Assembly: GCF_001598055.1 (NCBI RefSeq)
Contig: NZ_CP014844.1
Location: 3,747,642-3,811,641, forward strand
Source of the DNA: Cupriavidus nantongensis
Lineage (GTDB): Bacteria > Pseudomonadota > Gammaproteobacteria > Burkholderiales > Burkholderiaceae
Direction of reading: 5' to 3'
DNA: 64,000 nt
The notes beneath the pieces were generated by a model, which saw nothing but the letters and a program-made list of their open reading frames with translations, ran no database searches and was not told the DNA's origin. Within the stretch, counting starts at the first letter, position 1; every line of letters begins with the position of its first letter. The translations under genes and the position numbers were made by a program. Below are positions 9,616-16,321 of the stretch, in pieces.

Positions 9616-10719
9616 ATGTCCAATCTCAGCACCGCGCTCAACCTGGCGCCGGCTGATTCGCAACTGCCCGTCGGCGTCTACTTCGACGAAGCGCTGCATC
9701 AACAAGAACTCGAGCTGCTGTTCCGGAATGGCCCGGGCTATGTCGGCCATGAACTGATGGTCCCGGAAACCGGCGACTACCACACGCTCAAGGCCGAGGA
9801 CGAAGGCCGCATGCTGGTGCGCAACGCCGCCGGCGTCGAGCTGATGTCCAACGTCTGCCGCCATCGCCAGGCCATCATGCTGAACGGCCGCGGCAACAAG
9901 CAGAACATCGTCTGCCCCCTGCACCGCTGGACCTACGACCTCAAGGGCGAACTGCTCGGCGCGCCACATTTCGAGCAGCAGCCCTGCCTGCACCTGAAAC
10001 GCTCGCCGCTGCAGAACTGGAACGGCCTGCTGTTCGAGGGCCCGCGCGACGTGCGCGCCGACCTGGCGCGGCTGGGCGTGGCGCAGGACCTGAACTTCGA
10101 CGGCTACATGCTCGACCACGTCGAGGTGCACGAGTGCGACTACAACTGGAAGACCTTCATCGAGGTCTACCTCGAGGACTACCACGTGGTGCCGTTCCAC
10201 CCGGGACTGGGCAGCTTCGTCTCGTGCGACGACCTCAAGTGGGAGTTCGGCGAATGGCACAGCGTGCAGACCGTCGGCCTGCACGCCGGCCTGAAGCGCC
10301 CCGGCAGCCCGACGTACCAGAAATGGCACGACGCGGTGCTGCGCTTCAACAACGGCGTGCTGCCCAAGCACGGCGCGATCTGGCTGACCTACTACCCCAA
10401 CATCATGGTGGAGTGGTACCCGAACGTGCTGGTGATCTCGACGCTGCACCCGGTCGGCCCGCGCAAGACCCGCAATGTGGTGGAGTTCTACTACCCCGAG
10501 GAAATCGCGCTGTTCGAGCGCGAGTTCGTCGAGGCCGAACGCGCCGCCTACATGGAAACCTGCATCGAGGACGACGAGATCGCCGAACGCATGGATGCCG
10601 GCCGGCTGGCGCTGCTCAAGCGCGGCACCAGCGAGGTCGGCCCGTACCAGTCGCCGATGGAAGACGGCATGCAGCACTTCCACGAGTGGTACCGCCGCGC
10701 CATGGCCTACGCGGGCTAG
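9616..10719 (+). CDS. Rieske non-heme iron oxygenase, alpha-subunit type
   Basis: A 367-residue oxygenase of the ring-hydroxylating family. An N-terminal Rieske [2Fe-2S] site is visible as C-x-H (NVCRHRQ) and C-x2-H (IVCPLHRW), about residues 85-110. It is followed by the catalytic domain with the mononuclear-iron ligands in YLEDYHVVPFHPGL (two His) and a C-terminal acidic residue. Substrate cannot be told from sequence. No ferredoxin, reductase or beta subunit is adjacent, so electrons must come from partners encoded elsewhere. It is monocistronic, followed by a clear terminator. The start ATG at 9616 is preceded by GGGAGTGGGGATA. Confidence 0.85.
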   Translation: MSNLSTALNLAPADSQLPVGVYFDEALHQQELELLFRNGPGYVGHELMVPETGDYHTLKAEDEGRMLVRNAAGVELMSNVCRHRQAIMLNGRGNKQNIVCPLHRWTYDLKGELLGAPHFEQQPCLHLKRSPLQNWNGLLFEGPRDVRADLARLGVAQDLNFDGYMLDHVEVHECDYNWKTFIEVYLEDYHVVPFHPGLGSFVSCDDLKWEFGEWHSVQTVGLHAGLKRPGSPTYQKWHDAVLRFNNGVLPKHGAIWLTYYPNIMVEWYPNVLVISTLHPVGPRKTRNVVEFYYPEEIALFEREFVEAERAAYMETCIEDDEIAERMDAGRLALLKRGTSEVGPYQSPMEDGMQHFHEWYRRAMAYAG

Positions 10720-10744
10720 TGCGATCAGCGCACAACGCAACCTG

Positions 10745-10770
10745 AAACGGACCGCCACGGCGGTCCGTTT
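10745..10770 (+). terminator. Intrinsic terminator after the Rieske gene
   Basis: AAACGGACCG (10745-10754) pairs with CGGTCCGTTT (10761-10770) around a 6-nt loop, with a T-run at the end, 25 nt after the stop codon. Confidence 0.85.
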
Positions 10771-10892
10771 TACTTTGCAGGCCATGTGCGCTGCTAGAAT
10801 CATTGTCCGGCGCGATCGACGCGGGGCCGCAGAGCCCCGCTCGCGCGCGGCCCTCTCTCCTTCGCTCCTGCCCGCTTCACCGCGCCCTCGCC

Positions 10893-11816
10893 ATGCAATC
10901 GCTCTGGATGCTGTTCGCCGCCTTCGCCTTTTCGCTGATGGGGGTTGGCGTCAAGCTGGCGTCCGACCTCTACACCACCGGCGAGATCGTGTTCTATCGC
11001 GGCCTGATCAGCGTGGTGATCATGTGGGTGCTGCTGTCCTCGCGCGGGGTCTCGGTGCGCACCCCGTACATGCTGTCGCATATCAAGCGCAGCGTGTTCG
11101 GCGTGACCTCGCTGATGCTGTGGTTCACCTCGATCTCGCTGCTGCCGCTGGCCACCGCGATGACGCTGAACTACATGTCGCCGGTGTGGATCGCGCTGAT
11201 CCTGGGCGCCAGCGCGGCGCTGGCCGGCACCGGCGGCAACGCCGACCGCCGGCTGGTGCTGGCCATCCTGCTGTCGTTTGCCGGGGTCATCTGCCTGCTG
11301 CAGCCGTCGGTGGGCAAGGACCAGCTGACCGGCGGCCTGGTCGGGCTGATCTCGGGCATCTTCACCGCGCTGGCCTATGTCGAGGTGCGCCAGCTCGGCC
11401 AGCTGGGCGAGCCCGAAGGCCGCATCGTGTTCTATTTCTCGCTGGTCGGCATGATTGCCGGGCTGGTGTGGATGCTGCTCGGCGGCACCAGCCCGCATAC
11501 CTGGTACGGCGCCGGCCTGCTGCTGGCGATCGGCATCCTGGCTACGCTCGGCCAGACCGCGATGACGCGCGCCTACAAGCGCGGCAACACCCTGCTCACC
11601 GCCAACCTGCAATACGCCGGCATCGTCTTCTCCAGCGTATGGGGCATGCTGATCTGGTCCGACCGCCTGAACTGGCTGTCGTGGCTGGGCATGGGGCTGA
11701 TCATCGCCAGCGGCATCGCCACCACGCTGATGCGCGCGCGCCAGGGCACCGACGCCAAGCCCACTCCTGCCACGCCGGTCAAGTCGCCGGAGGCGGAAGT
11801 GCACCCCGAGGTGTAG
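10893..11816 (+). CDS. DMT-family (EamA) transporter
   Basis: A 307-residue inner-membrane protein with about ten hydrophobic segments arranged as two EamA repeats. It opens with MQSLWMLFAAFAFSLMGVGV and the first repeat includes FYRGLISVVIMWVLL. The second repeat begins near residue 180 after a polar linker (LGEPEGR). Such proteins export metabolites or amino acids; the substrate is unknown. I start it at the ATG at 10893, because the upstream extension is polar and Arg-rich, unlike a transporter N-terminus. The C-terminus ends in a Pro/Ala/Lys-rich cytoplasmic tail. Confidence 0.87.
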   Translation: MQSLWMLFAAFAFSLMGVGVKLASDLYTTGEIVFYRGLISVVIMWVLLSSRGVSVRTPYMLSHIKRSVFGVTSLMLWFTSISLLPLATAMTLNYMSPVWIALILGASAALAGTGGNADRRLVLAILLSFAGVICLLQPSVGKDQLTGGLVGLISGIFTALAYVEVRQLGQLGEPEGRIVFYFSLVGMIAGLVWMLLGGTSPHTWYGAGLLLAIGILATLGQTAMTRAYKRGNTLLTANLQYAGIVFSSVWGMLIWSDRLNWLSWLGMGLIIASGIATTLMRARQGTDAKPTPATPVKSPEAEVHPEV

Positions 11817-11871
11817 CATTCGGTAAGCCCGACCGCCCCGGATTTCTTTCTCCGCTCGCTACAGGATTCCC

Positions 11872-12729
11872 ATGCAGAAACCGCTGATTTCCGTCACCGC
11901 ACTGCAGTCTCTGCTGGCCGGCCCCGGCCGCTGCGTCGTGATCGACTGCAGCTTCGACCTGGCCGACCCCGCCGCCGGCCGCGAGGCCTACCGCACCGGC
12001 CACCTGCCAGGCGCCTTCTACCTGCACCTTGACAACGAGCTGTCCGGCCGCAAGACCGGCCGCAACGGCCGCCATCCGCTGCCGGACGCCGACGACCTGG
12101 TCGCGCGCCTGCAGGCGCTCGGCATCGACGACGACACCCCGGTGGTCGCCTACGACGCCCAGGGCGGCATGTTTGCCGCGCGGCTGTGGTGGCTGCTGCG
12201 CTGGATCGGCCACGATGCCGTGGCCGTGCTCGATGGCGGCAAGAATGCCTGGGTCAAGGCCGGCCTGCCGCTGGAGCACGATGCCGCGGCAGAGCCCGAC
12301 GTGCCGGGCACGATCCGCCGCGGCAAGTCGCTGGTGCCGACCGTCGATGCGGACACACTCGTGGACAACCTCGACCAGGGCCGGCTGCTGGTGGTCGATG
12401 CGCGCGCGCCCGACCGCTTCCGCGGCGAGAACGAAACCCTGGATGCGGTCGGCGGCCATATCCCGGGCGCGGTCAATCGATTCTTCAAGGACAACCTGGA
12501 CGCGGAAGGCCGCTTCAAGCCGGCCGAAACGCTGCGCGCCGAATTCGGCGCGGTGCTGGGCACGCATGCCGCGGCGCAGGCGGTGATGCAGTGCGGCTCG
12601 GGCGTCACGGCCTGCCACAACCTGCTGGCGCTGGAAGCCGCCGGCCTGGGCGGCGCGGCGCTGTATCCGGGGTCGTGGAGCGAATGGTGCGCGGATCCGG
12701 CGCGCCCTGTCGCTACCGGAGCAGGCTGA
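11872..12729 (+). CDS. sseA: 3-mercaptopyruvate sulfurtransferase (rhodanese family)
   Basis: A 285-residue two-domain rhodanese that moves sulfane sulfur from mercaptopyruvate or thiosulfate to acceptors. The inactive N-terminal domain runs to about residue 145 and contains GHLPGAFYLHLDNELSG. The active domain carries Cys241 in the loop CGSGVTAC, which matches the CGSGVTA loop of mercaptopyruvate enzymes rather than the CRxGxR/T loop of classical rhodaneses. The start follows the DMT transporter by 55 nt, so co-transcription is possible. Confidence 0.92.
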   Translation: MQKPLISVTALQSLLAGPGRCVVIDCSFDLADPAAGREAYRTGHLPGAFYLHLDNELSGRKTGRNGRHPLPDADDLVARLQALGIDDDTPVVAYDAQGGMFAARLWWLLRWIGHDAVAVLDGGKNAWVKAGLPLEHDAAAEPDVPGTIRRGKSLVPTVDADTLVDNLDQGRLLVVDARAPDRFRGENETLDAVGGHIPGAVNRFFKDNLDAEGRFKPAETLRAEFGAVLGTHAAAQAVMQCGSGVTACHNLLALEAAGLGGAALYPGSWSEWCADPARPVATGAG

Positions 12730-12734
12730 GCCGG

Positions 12735-13658
12735 CTAGCGTGACGACGCGACGGGCGCGGCGTGGCTGTGGCCGTCGTGGCCCTGAGCACCATGAGCACC
12801 ATGAGCACCATGAGCGCCGTGGCTGTGGCTTTCGTGCACGCCGTTGGTAATGAAGACGATGGCCGAGATCCCCGCCGCCACCAGCACCACCTGGATCGCC
12901 GATTCGCGCCAGCGCGGCTTGCGCTGCATCTGCGGCATCAGGTCGCTGACGGCGATATAGATAAAGCTGCTGGCCGCGATCACCAGCACGTAGGGAATCC
13001 AACCGCTCAGCTGGTCGAGCAGGAAATACCCGACCACCCCGCCGGCAATCGCCGCCAGGCTCGACAGCAGGTTGAAGGCAAAGGCGCGCGCCTTGGAGAA
13101 GCCGGCGTTGAGCAGCACGATAAAGTCGCCCACCTCTTGCGGGATCTCGTGCGCCGCGATTGCCAGCGCGGTGACCACGCCGATATGCGGGTCGGCCAGG
13201 AAGGCCGCCGCGATCACGATGCCGTCGGCAAAGTTGTGGAAGGTGTCGCCGACCAGGATGGTCAGGCCGCTGCGGCCCGCTTCCTCGCGGTCATGGCCGT
13301 GGTGGTGGTGGTGCCCGTCGCCCTCGTGATGGTGCGAATGGCGCAGCAGCGACAGCTTTTCCAGCAGGAAGAAACCCAGCAGCCCGGCCAGCAAGGTGCC
13401 GAACAGCGCGCGCGGATCGGCGCCGGACTCGAACGCCTCGGGCAGCGAATGCAGCAGCGCGGTGGCCAGCAGCACGCCCACCGAAAAGCTCACCATGCGC
13501 TCGACCACGCGGGACGCCACCGTCAGCGACAGCAGCGCCGCCCCGAAGATGCTGCCCACCCCCGAGATCGTGGCGGCGAGCAGGATATACAAAAGCGTCG
13601 AATGGATGATGGGCTCCCGGGGTGGCGGTGCCGGGCGGCCCCGCCGTTCCGCCCGCAT
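12735..13658 (-). CDS. ZIP-family metal transporter with His-rich loops
   Basis: A predicted 8-helix inner-membrane transporter for Zn(II) or related divalent metals. Helices IV and V carry the metal-site signatures GDTFHNFADG and AAHEIPQEVGDFIVLL. A cytosolic-loop His cluster (HSHHHEGDGHHHHHGHD) follows helix III, and a second cluster of HGA repeats sits near the C-terminus. The start is uncertain: the ATG at 13658 gives 307 residues with an Arg/Pro-rich lead. The family-like N-terminus (IIHSTLLYILL) begins at two ATC codons (13605-13610), just after GGGAG, so a non-standard start there is possible. It is convergent with sseA. Confidence 0.85.
   Translation of the reverse strand: MRAERRGRPAPPPREPIIHSTLLYILLAATISGVGSIFGAALLSLTVASRVVERMVSFSVGVLLATALLHSLPEAFESGADPRALFGTLLAGLLGFFLLEKLSLLRHSHHHEGDGHHHHHGHDREEAGRSGLTILVGDTFHNFADGIVIAAAFLADPHIGVVTALAIAAHEIPQEVGDFIVLLNAGFSKARAFAFNLLSSLAAIAGGVVGYFLLDQLSGWIPYVLVIAASSFIYIAVSDLMPQMQRKPRWRESAIQVVLVAAGISAIVFITNGVHESHSHGAHGAHGAHGAQGHDGHSHAAPVASSR
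12783..12817. repeat. 9-bp tandem repeat inside the ZIP gene
   Basis: About four copies of a 9-bp unit (TGAGCACCA) encode the HGA repeats in the transporter's C-terminal His-rich tail. Slippage could change the number of metal-binding histidines without shifting the frame. Confidence 0.7.
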
Positions 13659-13675
13659 CGCGTCGGGCGGCAAAC

Positions 13676-13688
13676 GCAACAATGTTGC
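13676..13688. promoter_or_regulatory. Palindrome GCAACAATGTTGC before the ZIP gene
   Basis: A perfect 6-bp inverted repeat around a central A, 18 nt upstream of the annotated ATG and just downstream of the predicted promoter start point. It may be an operator for a metal-responsive or other dimeric repressor; it does not clearly match the AT-rich Zur consensus. Confidence 0.35.
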
Positions 13689-13705
13689 AATAACTCAAAG
13701 GCCGC

Positions 13706-13733
13706 ATTGTACGTATCCGCCGGGACTTTGCAA
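13706..13733 (-). promoter_or_regulatory. Sigma-70-type promoter of the ZIP gene
   Basis: On the minus strand a -35 box TTGCAA (13728-13733), a 16-nt spacer and a -10 box TACAAT (13706-13711) lie upstream of the ZIP gene. Confidence 0.5.
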
Positions 13734-13783
13734 TCCTGCCGTCGGCCGGCAGGCAACGCCCGGGGCGGGGACCGCTTGCCAGG

Positions 13784-14662
13784 TCAGGCGACTCCGTGCT
13801 GCCGGAACCAGTCCAGGCACTTCTGCCAGCCGTCCCTGGCATCGGCTTCGCGGTAGCTGGGCCGGTAGTCCGCATGGAAGGCGTGGCCGGACTCGGGATA
13901 GACGATAAAGCGCGAGCGCCTGGCGTCCGGGTCGGACGACGACGCCAGCGCGGTCTTCATCCGCTCCACCTGCTCCAGCGGGATGCCGGTGTCCTTGCCG
14001 CCGTACAGGCCCAGCACCGGCGCGTGGAGCTGGCCGACCAGGTCGATGGGATTCTTGGGCTTGATCGGCGTCGGCTCGGGCGAGAGCTGGCCGTACCAGG
14101 CCACGCCGGCCTTCAGGCGCTGGCTGTGCGCGGCGTAGAGCCAGGTTATGCGGCCGCCCCAGCAGAACCCGGTGATGGCCAGGCGCGAGACATCGCCGCC
14201 GTTGGCGCCGGCCCAGGCCACGGCAGCGTCCAGGTCGCCCATCACCTGCGCATCGGGCACCTTGGCGATGATTTCGCGCTGCAATTCCTGGATGGTGCCG
14301 AAGCTCTCCGGATCGCCCTGGCGCGCGAACAGTTCCGGCGCGATCGCCAGGTAACCCAGCTTGGCAAAGCGCCGGCACACGTCGGCAATATATTCGTGCA
14401 CGCCGAAGATCTCGCTGACCACCAGCACCACCGGCAGGTTCTTCTTGCCTTCCGGTTGGGCGCGGTAGGCCGGCATGCTGAAGCCGCCCGACGGAATCGA
14501 GACCTCGCCCGCGTTCAGGCCGGCAAAATCGGTCTTGATCGCCTGCTGGGCCATCACCGGCAGGGCGGCGGCCGCAAAGGCGGAACCCAGCGCGGTCTTG
14601 ACGAAGCCGCGGCGGTCGAAGGTCTGGCCGGGGACCAGGCTGTCCACTTCTGGTTTGAGCAT
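13784..14662 (-). CDS. Dienelactone hydrolase family protein with Tat signal
   Basis: A 292-residue alpha/beta hydrolase of the dienelactone hydrolase family. The N-terminus carries a twin-arginine signal (FDRRGFVKTALGSAFAAAAL, Arg17-Arg18) ending near VMAQQA, so the folded enzyme is probably exported to the periplasm. The nucleophile is the Cys in GFCWGGR, the acid is the Asp in LYGGKDTG, and the His is in ESGHAFH: the Cys-Asp-His triad of the family. I start at 14662 (MLKPEVDSL) because it places the RR motif normally. No chlorocatechol genes are nearby, so the substrate is open. Confidence 0.9.
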   Translation of the reverse strand: MLKPEVDSLVPGQTFDRRGFVKTALGSAFAAAALPVMAQQAIKTDFAGLNAGEVSIPSGGFSMPAYRAQPEGKKNLPVVLVVSEIFGVHEYIADVCRRFAKLGYLAIAPELFARQGDPESFGTIQELQREIIAKVPDAQVMGDLDAAVAWAGANGGDVSRLAITGFCWGGRITWLYAAHSQRLKAGVAWYGQLSPEPTPIKPKNPIDLVGQLHAPVLGLYGGKDTGIPLEQVERMKTALASSSDPDARRSRFIVYPESGHAFHADYRPSYREADARDGWQKCLDWFRQHGVA

Positions 14663-14795
14663 GCTTGTCTCCAGGATCGTTGGTGGCTGGGCCGCCACGC
14701 GGCGCCCGCGCCCGATTTTAAGCAGACATGGAGAAAACATGGCGGCGCAGGCCCGCCGGCGCCCCCACCCACAAGCGGGGGGCCCGGGCCATGCG

Positions 14796-16121
14796 TCAGT
14801 GCAGCTTGACGCGCGGACTGGTCTTGCTGCGCAGCCAGTGCGAGACGGTGTCCAGCGCCATCCCGACCGCGCCGTGCAGCGCCATCACGTGCATCCGGTA
14901 CAGCGAGGTGTACATGAAGCGCGCCATCAGCCCTTCGATAAACATCGAGCCGCCGATCAGCCCGCCCATCAGGCTGCCCACCGCGCTGAAATGGCCCAGC
15001 GACACCAGCGAGCCAAAGTCCTTGAAGGCAAACTTCGGCAGCGGCCGTCCCGCCAGCCGCGCGCACAGCGCTTCGTAAAGGAAGGTGGCCTGCTGGTGCG
15101 CGGCCTGCGCGCGCGGCGGCACCGAGGTCTGCTTCTCCGGCCACGGGCAGCTGGCGCAATCGCCAAAGGCGAAGATGTCCGGGTCGCCCTCGCTCTGCAG
15201 CGTCGGGCCGACCACGATCTGGCCCTGGCGGCTGACCGGCAGGCCCAGGCTGGCCAGCACCGCGGGTGCGGTGATGCCGGCGGCCCACACCGTCAGGTCG
15301 GCGTCGATGGTCTTGCCACTGGCGGTCAGCACGGCCTGCGGCGTGACCTCGGTCACGCGCTCGCTGGTAAAGACGTCGACATCCAGCTTGCGGAGCAGCT
15401 TGGCGGTCTCGGCCGAAACCCGCTCGGACAGCGCCGGCAGGATGCGCGGACCGGCCTCGATCACGTGGATGCGCACGTCGCGGCGCGGGTCGAGCCGGTG
15501 CAGGCCATAGGCGCTGAGCACGTGCGCGGTGTTGCGCAGCTCCGCCGACAGCTCGACGCCGGTGGCGCCGGCGCCGATGATGGCCACGTCCACGCGCGGC
15601 CGGCCGTCGCCATCCACGCGGCCGCGCCCGTTCTGGGCGCGCACGCAGGCCGCGATCAGCCGCTTGCGGAAGCGCTCGGCCTGGGCCACGGTGTCGAGCG
15701 CAATGGCGTGCTCGGCGGCGCCCGGCACGCCGAAGAAATGCGTGACGCAGCCGATCGCCAGCACCAGCGTGTCGTACGGCAGTTCGCGCGCGGGCAGCAG
15801 CTCGGCGCCGTCCTGGTCGACGCAGGCCGACACCGAGATGGTCTTGCGGGTGCGGTCGATGCCGGTCAGCTCGCCCTGCTGGAACTCGAAATGATGCCAG
15901 CGCGCCTGCGCCGCGTATTCCAGCTGGTGCGTGTTGGGGTCCATGCTGCCGGCGGCGACTTCATGCAGCAGCGGTTTCCAGATATGCGTGGGCAGGCGGT
16001 CCACCAGCACCACCTGCGCCGCGCCCTTGCGGCCGAGCTTGTCGCCCAGCTTCGTTACCAGTTCCAGCCCCCCTGCTCCGCCGCCGACGACGACGATGCG
16101 GTGCGTCCTTGTTTCTGTCAT
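14796..16121 (-). CDS. ndh: Type II NADH dehydrogenase (NDH-2)
   Basis: A 441-residue single-subunit flavoenzyme that passes electrons from NADH to quinone without pumping protons, attached to the inner face of the membrane. The FAD-binding fold is IVVVGGGAGGLELVTKLG and the NADH-binding fold is VAIIGAGATGVELSAEL. The second FAD contact is IFAFGDCASCPW, and amphipathic/hydrophobic helices near the C-terminus fit membrane docking. A TTTATA-rich stretch and three TGAGGC repeats lie just upstream. It is followed by the dienelactone hydrolase gene 133 bp away. Confidence 0.93.
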   Translation of the reverse strand: MTETRTHRIVVVGGGAGGLELVTKLGDKLGRKGAAQVVLVDRLPTHIWKPLLHEVAAGSMDPNTHQLEYAAQARWHHFEFQQGELTGIDRTRKTISVSACVDQDGAELLPARELPYDTLVLAIGCVTHFFGVPGAAEHAIALDTVAQAERFRKRLIAACVRAQNGRGRVDGDGRPRVDVAIIGAGATGVELSAELRNTAHVLSAYGLHRLDPRRDVRIHVIEAGPRILPALSERVSAETAKLLRKLDVDVFTSERVTEVTPQAVLTASGKTIDADLTVWAAGITAPAVLASLGLPVSRQGQIVVGPTLQSEGDPDIFAFGDCASCPWPEKQTSVPPRAQAAHQQATFLYEALCARLAGRPLPKFAFKDFGSLVSLGHFSAVGSLMGGLIGGSMFIEGLMARFMYTSLYRMHVMALHGAVGMALDTVSHWLRSKTSPRVKLH

Positions 16122-16154
16122 GGTCTACCTGCTGCGTTTTTATAAATTCTTGCC

Positions 16155-16183
16155 TGAGGCACTGCTGAGGCGTTTAATGAGGC
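16155..16183. repeat. Three TGAGGC direct repeats upstream of ndh
   Basis: TGAGGC occurs at 16155, 16166 and 16178, about one helical turn apart; the last two are part of TGAGGCGTTT. They lie 34-62 nt upstream of the ndh start, next to an AT-rich -10-like stretch, and could be a regulator's binding array. Confidence 0.4.
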
Positions 16184-16275
16184 GTTTGCCACAGTCTGCT
16201 GCATTGCAGCATGACTGGCAAGCGCCGCACGCCGACTCAGCAGTCGCTTCATTCGATACCACCACGCAGGGGCAG

Positions 16276-16299
16276 CGAGCCGGCCGGGGTGCCGGCTCG
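16276..16299. terminator. Hairpin after polA
   Basis: CGAGCCGGC (16276-16284) pairs perfectly with GCCGGCTCG (16291-16299) around a 6-nt loop, 22 nt beyond the polA stop. No T-run follows, so it may be a weak or Rho-assisted end. Confidence 0.4.
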
Positions 16300-16321
16300 C
16301 CAGGGGAAGGCCCGGGCAGCC

